Source: Arthrobacter sp. H20 (GTDB lineage: Bacteria > Actinomycetota > Actinomycetes > Actinomycetales > Micrococcaceae). Taken from it: DNA of 51,201 bases. The notes beneath the pieces were generated by a model. The model saw only the letters and a program-made list of their open reading frames with translations, was not told the DNA's origin and ran no database searches. The stretch is from positions 1-51,201 of the forward strand of contig NZ_AZRY01000139.1 in assembly GCF_000520515.1 (NCBI RefSeq), read 5' to 3'. Position numbers and translations under genes: made by a program. Positions 27,201 to 36,747 of this stretch are shown here, piece after piece (within the stretch, counting starts at the first letter, position 1; each line of letters opens with the position of its first letter).

Positions 27201-27852
27201 CGAAAAACTCAACCCGGATCGGGTGGTCCTCGGTCGGTGGGAACACATCAATGATGCCACCGCGCACCGCGAACTCTCCGCGGTGGGTGACCATGTCCAC
27301 GCGGGCGTAGGCGGCGTCGGACAGCGCCCGAACCACATCGGAAAACACTGCGTCCTGGCCCACGGTGAGGGTGACCGGCAGCAATTCTCCGAGGCCAGCA
27401 ACCAGTGGCTGCACCACTGCACGAATGGGAGCGACAATAATCCGCACGGGGCGCCCCGCAGGATGCGCCAAACGCCGCAGCACCGACAGCCGCCGGCCCA
27501 CGGTGTCGGAGCGGGGGGACAGACGCTCGTGCGGCAGAGTTTCCCAACTGGGGAACTCTTCGATATCTGACGCCGGCAGGTAGCTCCTGAGGGCGGCGGC
27601 CAGATCTTCTGCTTCACGCCCGGTCGCGGTGACCGCCAGGACCACTGGTGGGCGGCCGTCGGGTGCGCCGCTGTCGGTTCCTGCAGAGGGGAGGCCGTCC
27701 ACCATCTCTGCCAGGAGTGCCGCCCGCAGCCCCGCGGGGGCTCCGATCTGCAGGTCGGTGTTGCGTTCAGCGACGCCGTTCGATGCGTTCATCCTCACCC
27801 GGGCGAAGGACGTGTCCTCGATCAGTGCGGCGCGCAGTCCGTTCAGGCTCAA
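24232..27852 (-). CDS. mfd: Transcription-repair coupling factor
   Basis: 1206 residues from TTG 27852, chosen because AGGAG sits just upstream; the open frame extends to 27906. Domains run in order: UvrB-like N-terminal region, RNA-polymerase-interacting domain (REGDYVVHEQHGVARF), then the RecG-like translocase with Walker A GDVGYGKTE (about residue 690), DEEQRFGVEHKE, SATPIPRTL, and QLRGRVGRGRERAYAYFLY, and the C-terminal TRCF domain. Mfd removes RNA polymerase stalled at lesions and recruits UvrA. It is full length and part of the housekeeping backbone. Confidence 0.97.
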   Translation of the reverse strand: MSLNGLRAALIEDTSFARVRMNASNGVAERNTDLQIGAPAGLRAALLAEMVDGLPSAGTDSGAPDGRPPVVLAVTATGREAEDLAAALRSYLPASDIEEFPSWETLPHERLSPRSDTVGRRLSVLRRLAHPAGRPVRIIVAPIRAVVQPLVAGLGELLPVTLTVGQDAVFSDVVRALSDAAYARVDMVTHRGEFAVRGGIIDVFPPTEDHPIRVEFFGDEVEAMRWFAVADQRSLARDDDGSPAALFAPPCREILITPAVMSRAATLKAGLPAAAAMLEKIAGGIAVEGMESLAPVLVDSMVPMVGELPAGSIAVVIEPEKVRTRAHDLAATNEEFLEAAWATASDGGAAPLDLGGTLGADLQTASFRSLTDTRSAALANDVAWWSITSFASDDSLQDLLPEIDTFTVHAREPRGYQGDVAEMMEFLGKRVKDQWRVVVATEGPGPAARLAELFHDHDIPAARVDSLDSPPQPGIIEITTASAGRGFVLDSLKLGLLTEADLLGRTTASGTRDMRKMPSKRRNAVDPLQLREGDYVVHEQHGVARFVELLQRASGAGPTKTIREYLLLEYAPSKRGAPGDRLFVPTDQLDQVTRYVGGDAPALSKMGGSDWASTKSKARKAVKEIAGELIRLYSARMASRGFAFSTDTPWQRELEEAFPYIETPDQLTTINEVKADMEREVPMDRLVSGDVGYGKTEIAVRAAFKAVQDGKQVAVLVPTTLLVQQHNETFSERFSGFPVRVKPLSRFQSAKESRETTDGISTGAVDVVIGTHRLLSNQVQFKDLGLVIVDEEQRFGVEHKEALKKMRTNVDVLAMSATPIPRTLEMSLTGIRETSTLATPPEERHPVLTYVGPYTDKQTSAAIRRELMREGQVFFVHNRVSSIDRTAAHLKELVPEARVAVAHGQMSESRLEQIIVDFWEKRFDVLVCTTIIETGLDISNANTLIVDRADNYGLSQLHQLRGRVGRGRERAYAYFLYPSERPLGEVALERLKAVASHNELGAGMQLALKDLEIRGAGNMLGGEQSGHIQGVGFDLYIRLVGEAVADFRGEAEEKAAEMKIELPVNAHLPHDYVPGERLRLEAYRKLASALTVEAIDGVVEELNDRYGEPPAPVVNLIAVARFRVAARAVGLTDVALQGNFIKFAPAVLPESKEMRLKRMYPGSSVKPALNAALIPKPKSSPVGGRDLADADILTWAQNVVDAIFTD

Positions 27853-27946
27853 TGGTTCTCCTACAGGATCCGTCAGTTCCGGCAATTTTCGGTCGCAGAT
27901 GCACATTCGCGGTGGACTACCGAAACGGGCCTGTCCAGCACAAAAG

Positions 27947-27970
27947 CCCGAAATTCTGTCGAATTCCGGG
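27947..27970. terminator. Hairpin in the mfd / DUF2505 divergent spacer
   Basis: CCCGAAATTC and GAATTCCGGG pair over 9 of 10 positions around a four-base loop. It lies between two divergent genes, so it may be an operator or attenuator rather than a terminator. Confidence 0.3.
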
Positions 27971-28078
27971 GATACCCTAAGCTTACCCTGCGGGGCCGAC
28001 CAGGAGACCGATCAGGCCTTAGGATAGGTGGGACGCAAATCCGCTTTCCACCTCATCGTCTTACCCTTCGGAGGACCC

Positions 28079-28585
28079 TTGGCACTGAACGCCTCAACAA
28101 CTCTGCCCTACGACGTCGCCGCGGTAACCGGCGTCTTCACCGACGAGGCCTTCCTGAAGCACGTCAGCGAACACGTCGGCGGCACACTGAAGTCAGTGAC
28201 TGTCGACGGCGACACGTTGTCGGCCTTCACGCTGACCGCTGTCAGGACGCTTCCCACCAGGCGACTTCCGGAAATGGCCCGCAAGTTCGTCGGTGATTCC
28301 CTCACCGTCACCCAGACCGAACAGTGGGCAGCTCCCCTCGCCGATGGTTCTCGGACCGCCACAATCACTATGACCATCGCCGGTGTGCCGGTCACTGTCG
28401 ACGCCGAACAACTGCTGGTCTCCGTCGGAACTGACACCCGTGTGGACCTGACCGGAACAGTCAGTTCCTCAATTCCGTTCATGGGATCGAAGATCGCCTC
28501 AGCTGCGGAACCCATGATCGGCAAGGCCCTCAACCTGCAGGCCTCCGAAGCCGGCAAATGGCTTGAACGCCGGACGGCAGAGTAG
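28079..28585 (+). CDS. DUF2505-family protein
   Basis: 168 residues from TTG 28079, preceded by GGAGG; a longer frame from 28028 has no ribosome site. The sequence (TTLPYDVAAVTGVFTDEAFL, TQTEQW near the middle, KIASAAEPMIGKALNLQASE near the end) matches the actinobacterial DUF2505 family, whose fold is thought to be START-like with a lipid-sized pocket. Function unknown. It is followed after 8 bases by a small membrane protein and then by nhaA, so the three are likely co-transcribed. Confidence 0.7.
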   Translation: MALNASTTLPYDVAAVTGVFTDEAFLKHVSEHVGGTLKSVTVDGDTLSAFTLTAVRTLPTRRLPEMARKFVGDSLTVTQTEQWAAPLADGSRTATITMTIAGVPVTVDAEQLLVSVGTDTRVDLTGTVSSSIPFMGSKIASAAEPMIGKALNLQASEAGKWLERRTAE

Positions 28586-28593
28586 GAATCACC

Positions 28594-28815
28594 GTGTCAC
28601 TCCCCACCCCCCTGGCGCTGATTCTCATCCTGAGCGGCGTCTGGACGCTCATTGTCTGGCCACCCTTCCTGCGTCGAATCTTCAAGGACCCCCGTTCAAA
28701 GGATGAGCAGGGAGCACCGACCCGTTTCCTGAAGGTGCACTTTATGCTGATCAGCACCTCAATGATCCTGGGACTGGCCACCCTGATCATCGGCGTCCGC
28801 ACCCTGATCGGCTAG
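28594..28815 (+). CDS. Small two-helix membrane protein, SCO4848-like
   Basis: 73 residues from GTG 28594. There are two membrane helices (about 7-27 and 48-70) separated by a charged loop (RRIFKDPRSKDEQGAPTR). The GVWTLIVWPPFLRRIFKD and FLKVHFMLI segments resemble the SCO4848 family of small actinobacterial membrane proteins, as far as I recall. Function unknown. It sits between the DUF2505 gene and nhaA in one direction. Confidence 0.65.
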   Translation: MSLPTPLALILILSGVWTLIVWPPFLRRIFKDPRSKDEQGAPTRFLKVHFMLISTSMILGLATLIIGVRTLIG

Positions 28816-28836
28816 AGCACCAGAAGAGGACCAGAC

Positions 28837-30189
28837 GTGAGCGAGAATCAGGAACCCCAAGCCCCGAAGCGCATCCTTGGGCGGTCAAGCTATCCCGAGT
28901 ACCAACGAATCAGCGAGATCCTGCGTAAGGAAACAGTTGGCGGCATTCTCCTGCTGATCGCCGCGGTCGCAGCGCTGATCTGGGCAAATTCGCCAGCGTC
29001 GGCCAGCTACTTCGCCATCCGGGACTTCGAATTCGGATACGAACCGTGGCACCTCAGGTTGAGCGTCGGAGCCTGGGCAGCTGATGGGCTTCTCGCCGTC
29101 TTTTTCTTCCTGGTGGGGCTGGAGCTCAAGCGGGAGTTCGTCGCCGGAGACCTGCGGCGGTTCAGCAGGGCAGTTGTGCCGGTGACGGCCGCTGCTGGCG
29201 GCGTCGTGGTACCAGCACTGTTCTATACGGTGATCAATCTGGCCTCGCCGGAGTCCCTGCGGGGGTGGGCTATTCCGACCGCAACCGACATCGCCTTCGC
29301 GCTGGCCGTCCTGGCGGTGATCAGCTCGCATCTTCCGAGCGCGCTGCGGGTATTCCTGCTCACCCTGGCCGTGGTCGATGACCTGATCGCTATCGGCATC
29401 ATCGCGTTCTTCTACTCGGACGACGTCGAGTTCACCTATCTGCTACTCATGCTGCTGCCGCTGGCCCTGTTTGGCTTCCTGGCGCAGAAGAACCCCAAAT
29501 ATTTCGGCCGGCACACCCCGGCCGCCTGGCTGATTCTCCTGCCGATCGGAGTGGCCACCTGGATTTTGATGCATGCCTCGGGAGTCCATGCGACGGTCGC
29601 TGGTGTGCTGCTTGGTTTCCTTGTCCCTGTCCTGCGCAAGGGCAGGGATGGAAACGCCTTGCTGCCGCGGCCCAATAAACCTGGCCTCGCCGAGATTTTC
29701 GAGCATCGGTTCCGGCCACTCTCCACCGGGTTCGCGGTACCGGTGTTCGCCTTCTTCTCCGCCGGCGTTGCCGTGGGTGGAACCGAGGGACTGATCTCGG
29801 CGATAGGCGACACAGTGACGCTCGGTATCATTGCCGGGCTGGTGCTGGGCAAACCCATCGGGATTCTGCTGACCACCTTTGCCCTGACCAAGACCACCCG
29901 GGCGAACCTTGACCCCGACCTGCGGTGGGTTGACCTCCTGGGCGTTGGGCTGCTCGCCGGCGTGGGCTTTACCGTGTCCCTCCTGGTCAACGACCTGAGC
30001 TTCGAGCAGGGCTCTGAACACAATGACCACGCAAAGGTGGCCATCCTGGGCGCCTCACTGATCGCTGCGCTGGCGGCGTCGGTGATTCTCAGGAGCCGGA
30101 ATAGGCACTACCGCCGGATCGAGGAAGCTGAACGCGTTGACGCTGACGACGACGGCGTTCCGGATCTCTTTGAGGACCGGAACCGCTAG
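28837..30189 (+). CDS. nhaA: NhaA-family Na+/H+ antiporter
   Basis: 450 residues from GTG 28837. It carries the NhaA signature segments: [30 protein letters not shown] and the ion-binding [17 protein letters not shown] with the paired Asp, then [13 protein letters not shown] and [16 protein letters not shown]. It would exchange protons for sodium at the inner membrane. An unusual tail after the last helix contains [10 protein letters not shown], similar to calcium-binding DxDxDG loops. The gene converges on sufU. Confidence 0.93.
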   Translation: MSENQEPQAPKRILGRSSYPEYQRISEILRKETVGGILLLIAAVAALIWANSPASASYFAIRDFEFGYEPWHLRLSVGAWAADGLLAVFFFLVGLELKREFVAGDLRRFSRAVVPVTAAAGGVVVPALFYTVINLASPESLRGWAIPTATDIAFALAVLAVISSHLPSALRVFLLTLAVVDDLIAIGIIAFFYSDDVEFTYLLLMLLPLALFGFLAQKNPKYFGRHTPAAWLILLPIGVATWILMHASGVHATVAGVLLGFLVPVLRKGRDGNALLPRPNKPGLAEIFEHRFRPLSTGFAVPVFAFFSAGVAVGGTEGLISAIGDTVTLGIIAGLVLGKPIGILLTTFALTKTTRANLDPDLRWVDLLGVGLLAGVGFTVSLLVNDLSFEQGSEHNDHAKVAILGASLIAALAASVILRSRNRHYRRIEEAERVDADDDGVPDLFEDRNR

Positions 30190-30205
30190 GACCGGCTAAC
30201 GGTTC
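30180..30205. terminator. Hairpin spanning the nhaA and sufU stop codons
   Basis: GAACCG at 30180-30185 pairs with CGGTTC at 30200-30205, and TAG pairs with CTA inside it across one mismatch, giving about 9 bp around a six-base loop. It covers both convergent stop codons and could act in both directions. No T-run is present. Confidence 0.4.
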
Positions 30206-30648
30206 GCTGCGAGAAGCGCCTCTTCCAGTGCCACCCAGGCGAGCATCGCGCACTTGACCCGTGCCGGGTACCGGGAGACTCCGGCGAGCGCCGCCGCGTC
30301 ACCCAGCACTTCCTCGTCGGCGACGATCTTCCCGCGTGATCGCATCACGGTCCGGAACTCGTCAACCAGGTCCATCGCGTCGTCCCGCGCCAGGCCGAGC
30401 ATCAGATCGGTCATCACCGACGCCGACGACATGGAGATGGCGCAGCCGGCGCCATCCCAGCTCACACTGGTGAGCGTGCCATCAGAGAGAACTGCCCGCA
30501 ACGTGATCTCGTCTCCGCAGACAGGGTTGAGCTGGTGGGACTCGCCGCACGTACCAACGCCGTCGTGCTCCTGCAGTCCCGCCCCGTGCCGTTCCTTGGC
30601 ATGATCGAGGATGATCTGTTGGTAGAGCTGCTGCAGGTCATCGGACAT
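30196..30648 (-). CDS. sufU: SUF-type Fe-S assembly protein SufU
   Basis: 150 residues. The zinc/sulfur-ligand residues of SufU are seen: Cys44 in NPVCGDEI, Cys69 in DGAGCAIS and Cys133 in RVKCAMLAW. The loop between the first two Cys sites has SufU rather than IscU character. It accepts sulfur from SufS. The gene starts directly at the end of sufS (adjacent bases), so the two are co-translated. No sufBCD genes are in the window. Confidence 0.93.
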   Translation of the reverse strand: MSDDLQQLYQQIILDHAKERHGAGLQEHDGVGTCGESHQLNPVCGDEITLRAVLSDGTLTSVSWDGAGCAISMSSASVMTDLMLGLARDDAMDLVDEFRTVMRSRGKIVADEEVLGDAAALAGVSRYPARVKCAMLAWVALEEALLAANR

Positions 30649-31962
<1,314 letters not shown>

Positions 31963-32059
31963 TTATTACGGGGCACCTATACTCTACCCGTCCCGGCCTC
32001 ATGAAGATCAATCAGTTCTACCCTGCCCATCGCCATGATGGTGCGTGGAGCTCAAACTC

Positions 32060-33556
32060 CTAGTATGCGCCGACCGGCTGAATCATGACCTTGAAGGTCC
32101 GCCACATGATCATCAGATCGCCAGTAACCGACCAATTCTCTACGTAGTAAAGGTCGAGGCGAACACTCTCCTCCCAGCCAAGGTCCGAGCGCCCGCTGAT
32201 CTGCCACAGACCGGTTAGCCCCGGTTTGATGAAAAGCCTGCGGTGGGTGTGCCCGGCGTACCCGGACACCTCACTCGGCAGCGGTGGGCGGGGCCCCACC
32301 AGCGCCATGTCGCCTCGAAGGACATTATAGAGCTGTGGGAGTTCATCGATTGAGTACTTGCGCAGCCAACGTCCCACAGTGGTGACCCGCGGATCGTCAC
32401 GCATTTTGAAGAGGACCCCGTTGCCTTCGCTGCGGGCTTTCAGTGCAACCAGGTCTTCTTCAGCGGTTGTCACCATTGAACGGAACTTGTACATCGGGAA
32501 CTCGGCTGACGATCGGCCAACGCGATTCTGGGTGAAGAGCACTGGTCCGGGGCTGTCATGTCTGATCAGCAGCGCAACAACTGCAAAGACGGGTGCCAGC
32601 GCGATCAACGCTGAAAGTGACACGATCACGTCCATTACCCGCTTGACCACATGACGTCCCCCAGCGAATTGGGGCATCTCTACGTGCATGAGGGGCAGAC
32701 CTTCGACTGGCCTCATCTGAATCCGTGGACCCGCCACATTGGTCAGAGTCGAGGCCAGCACCAGTTCAGTGGCGGAGCGCTCAAGCCGCCACCCCAGTTC
32801 CCTGATGTATTTGCTCCCCTTGTGCAGGTGTCCTGCGACAATTACCGCGTCGGCTCCGGTCTCGGCGACCGATTTCTCGACTCTGCTCAAGCCGTACACC
32901 ACTGGGATACGTCGTTCACCTGCGTGGATGAACTGCGATCTGTCCCTACCCTCAAGCACTGTGCCTACGACGTCATAGACCGCGCCTGATTTCTTGGCCA
33001 GCTGTCCGACGACGTACTGGACGTCATCGTACCGTCCTACCACTATGACTTTGGAGAGGAACAACCCAAACCGGCGCTGGCGCATGAGCCAGTTGCGCCA
33101 GATCCAGCGGCTGCACAGCAGCCCCAGTAGCCCCGCGGGAAGGGTGACGATGAGAAAGTTGCGGAAATCGTTGGCGCCGAACAGCACCACTGCGACAGCC
33201 ATCCAGCTGAAGGTGGTCGCGCTGGCCTGGACGATCCGCTTGTATTCGGAGGCTCCTGTCCCGATAAGCAGGGGGTCACGGGTTCTAAACATGGATAGCA
33301 TGACCAGCCAGCCCACGCCGACTGCGGCGGCAAAGGTCACCGTTTCAGCAGTGGCTGTGCCGCTTGCCATGTTTGTCAGGATCCAGTCGGTACTGATCAG
33401 GACTACAGTCAGCACGATCAGGGTATCTGTTACACGCAGGGACATCTGGTAGCGCTGGCGCCAGGGGACTCCCGAGACTGCTGCGCCGCGAACCCGAGGG
33501 CGCCGCGAGACGGAGGGGAACGGAAAACGTAGCGTCTGTTCTTGAGCCTGATACAT
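32060..33556 (-). CDS. WcaJ-type initiating sugar-phosphate transferase
   Basis: 498 residues. The N-terminal half has four or five membrane helices (DTLIVLTVVLISTDWIL, AAAVGVGWLVMLSMF, FLIVTLPAGLLGLL) and a CoA-binding-like cytosolic domain. The C-terminal bacterial sugar transferase domain is complete: VVKRVMDVIVSLSALIAL, FTQNRVGR, PMYKFRSMV, RKYSIDELPQLYNVLRGDM, LVGPRPPLPSEV and KPGLTGLWQISGRSD. It puts the first sugar phosphate on undecaprenyl phosphate. Galactose or glucose is usual, but this cannot be decided here. Downstream of it is sufS; upstream is a 497-base spacer with dyads and a hairpin element, so it may be a regulator target. Confidence 0.88.
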   Translation of the reverse strand: MYQAQEQTLRFPFPSVSRRPRVRGAAVSGVPWRQRYQMSLRVTDTLIVLTVVLISTDWILTNMASGTATAETVTFAAAVGVGWLVMLSMFRTRDPLLIGTGASEYKRIVQASATTFSWMAVAVVLFGANDFRNFLIVTLPAGLLGLLCSRWIWRNWLMRQRRFGLFLSKVIVVGRYDDVQYVVGQLAKKSGAVYDVVGTVLEGRDRSQFIHAGERRIPVVYGLSRVEKSVAETGADAVIVAGHLHKGSKYIRELGWRLERSATELVLASTLTNVAGPRIQMRPVEGLPLMHVEMPQFAGGRHVVKRVMDVIVSLSALIALAPVFAVVALLIRHDSPGPVLFTQNRVGRSSAEFPMYKFRSMVTTAEEDLVALKARSEGNGVLFKMRDDPRVTTVGRWLRKYSIDELPQLYNVLRGDMALVGPRPPLPSEVSGYAGHTHRRLFIKPGLTGLWQISGRSDLGWEESVRLDLYYVENWSVTGDLMIMWRTFKVMIQPVGAY

Positions 33557-33606
33557 GTCAGGCCGCCGGGCGGCAGCACGCGCCCACGTAGATGGCGCTC
33601 GTGGAA

Positions 33607-33666
33607 GGAGCCGACGACGGCTGGGGACGAGCCTTGGTCTCAGAAGGCTCCGACGTCGCCGGCTCC
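33607..33666. repeat. GTCTCAGA hairpin element, copy A
   Basis: Outer arms 33607-33619 and 33654-33666 pair over 12 of 13 positions. An inner stem, GAGCCTT at 33629-33635 with AAGGCTC at 33644-33650, closes the loop GGTCTCAG. It lies about 50 bases before the wcaJ-like start. Two related copies are at 39622-39696 and 45055-45111. Function unknown. Confidence 0.6.
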
Positions 33667-33931
33667 GAATAGGGAGGACGTAGTTCAGAGCGATGGCCCA
33701 GTGCCGATACAGAAAACTTTCGGCGGGGTCGCAGCTGCGTCCAGGACAGAATTGGGTGGTCTAACTCGGCCACTATTCCGCCACCTGAGGGGAGATGGGA
33801 ATTTGTAACTCCAGATGACCAGCGGTTTGCACCGCTGGTTGAATCGATTGACATGGCGAGACCCGCTTCATAAACGCCCTGGAACTGCTTTCGGGGCAAG
33901 CCTATGAATCAGCTGAATGCCGGACACGAGT

Positions 33932-33941
33932 GGTAGCTACC
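33932..33941. promoter_or_regulatory. GGTAGCTACC palindrome upstream of the wcaJ-like gene
   Basis: A perfect 10-base palindrome about 375 bases before the wcaJ start. It shares the TAG/CTA half-sites of the other dyads. Confidence 0.35.
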
Positions 33942-33956
33942 TGAATCGACAGAGCT

Positions 33957-33997
33957 GGTACTACTCGGATAGGCACTGCGAACTCGGGTAGTACTCG
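33957..33997. promoter_or_regulatory. Two shared motifs, GGTACTACTCGG and CGGGTAGTACTCG
   Basis: The second site, 33985-33997, is the exact reverse complement of 22870-22882. The first, 33957-33968, is a close variant. Their starts are 28 bases apart. Proposed binding sites for one of the LuxR-type regulators. Confidence 0.5.
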
Positions 33998-34053
33998 TTG
34001 CGGTGACGGGTGCTACGCAACGACGAACCCTTCGCTGAGCATGCTGCACCGGT

Positions 34054-36747
34054 TTAGGTCTGGTTCAGGTCCTGTAAATCTTCCCGGCGGCTGATGCCGA
34101 GTTTGGCGAAGATTCGGTACAAGTGCCCTTCCACTGTCCGGACCGATACCCCGTGCAGCTCAGCGATGTCGCGGTTCGAATGGCCCTGTGACGCAAGGCT
34201 AACAATGTCTTGTTCACGCTGGGTCAGCTTGGTGACCGACTGTGACTCTGAGAACTGTTGACCGTGCAGACCCTCAAGCTTCTCAACCACTGTGTTCAGG
34301 ATGGGCTGCAATGCCCGTGAACGCTGGGTCTGCCCGTGCTGGGAAAGCAGGTTGATCGCCATACCCAAGCACTCAGCCGCAATCAGGAAGTAGTCGCCGT
34401 TCTGGGCCTGTTGGGCAGCTGCTTCCAAGGCCGTGGCGTCCTTGGCGAGCATGGCTGCGGCCATCGCGCTCACAATGGCGCCGTCGTTTCCGTCGAATTC
34501 GCTGGTAATTCGGGAGAGCGGTGCCAGGGAACTTGAGTCCCCCAGCCGGACCGCCAATTCATACGCTGTTGCGGAAAGGGTTGACATACCCGCCGAATCG
34601 GCGTGTTCGGCGATCCGGCGGAGCTCAGAAATGCTCGCGGTCGAACCTCTTAACTTCGCGTCGGCGCTAACCACGTGGATGCGTCCCTGGAGCCGAGCCT
34701 GCAGAGAACCGTGCGGTGGCAGTGCGGCAAACTCGGTTGAATACTGTTGCGCCCCAGCGTTATCTCCTGCCATGGAACAGGCATAGGCTGCCATCCCAGT
34801 GGCCATCGTCAGGAGCTGCGCAACGTCTGACTCCCGAAAGCCTTCGACGGCGAGCATGAGCCGTTTTCGAGCGGTCCGCATCCTTCCCTGCCGAAGGGCA
34901 ACAATGCCCTCAAAATACTCAAGGATCCCGCCGAAGAACGCCATCCCACCGCTGGCCGCCTGCGAGTAGGCGACCAGCAGATTGCTGATCTCTTTCCACC
35001 GGCCCGCACGAATCAAACACATGCCATGCCGGGTGATCACGAATCCCTGATGGCGCAAGAATCTGTGCCCATTCTCAGCGATGATTGTCAGGGCTTCTTT
35101 AGTTACCGCTGCACCTTCCAGCGGCCGCCCAGTGGATCCAAGTGCTTCGCCAAGAAGTGCCAGCGCCGCCAATCGGGTTTCATCGGTACCGTCCGACTCA
35201 TCGTTGATCTCACGGAGTAGCTTCTCGGACTCAGAAAATCGGCCATCCAGATTGAGCACAAAACAGGAGAGAAGTCGACATCCCATTCGGGATAGTCGAA
35301 CGGAGCTGCTGGAGGCACCGTCCCGTTGCTGCTCAATCCGGTTGATGGTCTTGGTCCATCTGTTCACATCGTTCTGGATTTCACCAGAGTTGGCTCCTGC
35401 TATCATCCGGAGGTCGATGGACAGGAGTGTCGCTTCCTTGGCGATCCGAAGGCTGTCACAGTTCAGGAACGCCTCGTCCACCAGCTCCCGGGCGTAGGCG
35501 AAGTCGCCGCGTGTCACGCGTGCGTGAGCTATTTCCACGAGCGCCCGCGATTTTAACACCGGCGTCTGAACAACCCTCGCGGCACGAAGCGCGAACGCGG
35601 GATCATATAATCGGTTCGCAACAATCGCAGCTTTGAGGAGGGTGGCGTCGTCGAGCACTGCGCCACAGTCCAGGCCCCAGGAAACCCAGCGGAGGAAACC
35701 CTCGATAGACTCTGTCTGCTCCTCCGAGAGCTTCAGCAGACGTCGCCGGATCGTTAGGCTTCTCCCGACCGGAACCTGTGCACGGATGACTTCCCCGTAC
35801 AACGGGTGAGCTAGAGCTACCCGGCGATCAGGACCGATGGTGAGGGCCAGGAGTTGGTCAGCCACGAGAGTGTCGACCGCATGGGAGTCGCAGTTTTCGC
35901 GCAGAACGTTCATGGCCACGGGTTCAGCGAGGGCGACAGTTTCGAGAGCGTCCAGCTCTGCGGGCGAACGCCCCCGTAGTTGGCCTTTGATGAGGTCGGT
36001 GAGACGAAGGTCTATCTCCGGCCGCTCGCCCGACAGGCACCACACACCATTGCGTTGAACCAGGTATTTTGATCGGGCGTCCGGGTGAAGCAGCGCAAGG
36101 AGGAACATGGGGTTGCCCCTGGACGTTTTGCTGAGGAGCGCGCTGACGTTGGAGAGGACCTCGCTTCCGAGTTCCCGGACGCATAACTCGTGAATCTCTT
36201 CCCGATTCAGAGGCCCGAGATCGTACCTGAGTAGCATTCCGTCGTGCCAAAGCGAGAGGAACTCAGAGGGTGGCCCGGGTGTTGATCTGGCCAGCACCAA
36301 GACCTGGGCGCGGCGGGTAGCAATAAGCTGCGCCAGCAGGATACTCGTACTGTCATCAAGATCGTGCGCGTCATCGACGATAAATAGGGGAGCCGGGGCG
36401 CCGGCCTTCGGCTCCCCGAGATGCTTTGTCAATCCACGATAAATGGCGATCGGCGATCCTGCATCAGCTACCGTCAGCTCGGTCAGGTATGGGGCGAGCG
36501 CACCAAAAGGGACCTTGCGCAGGGAGCGTTGTGCACTTATCTGCACCACCGTGACGTCCTCTGCCAGCGCATCGGCGATGGCGCGGGATAACGCAGTCTT
36601 TCCGAGCCCGGGATCGCCCACAACTAATACACCGAGAGCGGGTGTGGCGGTCAGTGTTCCGACGATGTCGCTGACCAGTGATTGCCTGCCGACCAATCCG
36701 ACAGTGGCTGTGGGTACGACTCCCCCTGCAGCCATGGAACTATTCAA
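34054..36747 (-). CDS. Giant LuxR/ATPase (LAL) regulator, pair 2 downstream member
   Basis: 897 residues from ATG 36747, or 893 from the in-frame ATG at 36735; the longer form overlaps the upstream regulator by 8 bases. Walker A is GDPGLGKT (44-51) and Walker B LFIVDDAHDLDDST. The C-terminal LuxR domain is intact (LTQREQDIVSLASQGHSNRD, SVRTVEGHLYRIFAKLGISR). VPFGALAPYLTEL with SPIAIYRGL places it with the downstream members. Its closest relative by eye is the product of 17387-19990. Any ligand and targets are unknown; wcaJ immediately downstream is a candidate. Confidence 0.88.
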   Translation of the reverse strand: MNSSMAAGGVVPTATVGLVGRQSLVSDIVGTLTATPALGVLVVGDPGLGKTALSRAIADALAEDVTVVQISAQRSLRKVPFGALAPYLTELTVADAGSPIAIYRGLTKHLGEPKAGAPAPLFIVDDAHDLDDSTSILLAQLIATRRAQVLVLARSTPGPPSEFLSLWHDGMLLRYDLGPLNREEIHELCVRELGSEVLSNVSALLSKTSRGNPMFLLALLHPDARSKYLVQRNGVWCLSGERPEIDLRLTDLIKGQLRGRSPAELDALETVALAEPVAMNVLRENCDSHAVDTLVADQLLALTIGPDRRVALAHPLYGEVIRAQVPVGRSLTIRRRLLKLSEEQTESIEGFLRWVSWGLDCGAVLDDATLLKAAIVANRLYDPAFALRAARVVQTPVLKSRALVEIAHARVTRGDFAYARELVDEAFLNCDSLRIAKEATLLSIDLRMIAGANSGEIQNDVNRWTKTINRIEQQRDGASSSSVRLSRMGCRLLSCFVLNLDGRFSESEKLLREINDESDGTDETRLAALALLGEALGSTGRPLEGAAVTKEALTIIAENGHRFLRHQGFVITRHGMCLIRAGRWKEISNLLVAYSQAASGGMAFFGGILEYFEGIVALRQGRMRTARKRLMLAVEGFRESDVAQLLTMATGMAAYACSMAGDNAGAQQYSTEFAALPPHGSLQARLQGRIHVVSADAKLRGSTASISELRRIAEHADSAGMSTLSATAYELAVRLGDSSSLAPLSRITSEFDGNDGAIVSAMAAAMLAKDATALEAAAQQAQNGDYFLIAAECLGMAINLLSQHGQTQRSRALQPILNTVVEKLEGLHGQQFSESQSVTKLTQREQDIVSLASQGHSNRDIAELHGVSVRTVEGHLYRIFAKLGISRREDLQDLNQT

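Larger units (their letters stand above)
33557..34053. other. Spacer between regulator pair 2 and wcaJ-like gene
   Basis: 497 bases without a credible gene. It includes a 60-base hairpin element at 33607-33666 and a cluster of dyads at 33932-33941, 33957-33968 and 33985-33997. The wcaJ promoter should lie here on the minus strand. Confidence 0.6.

Noticed and set aside
33558-33899. Minus-strand 113-residue frame before the wcaJ-like gene
   Set aside because: It covers the hairpin element, has no ribosome site, and its composition looks random.
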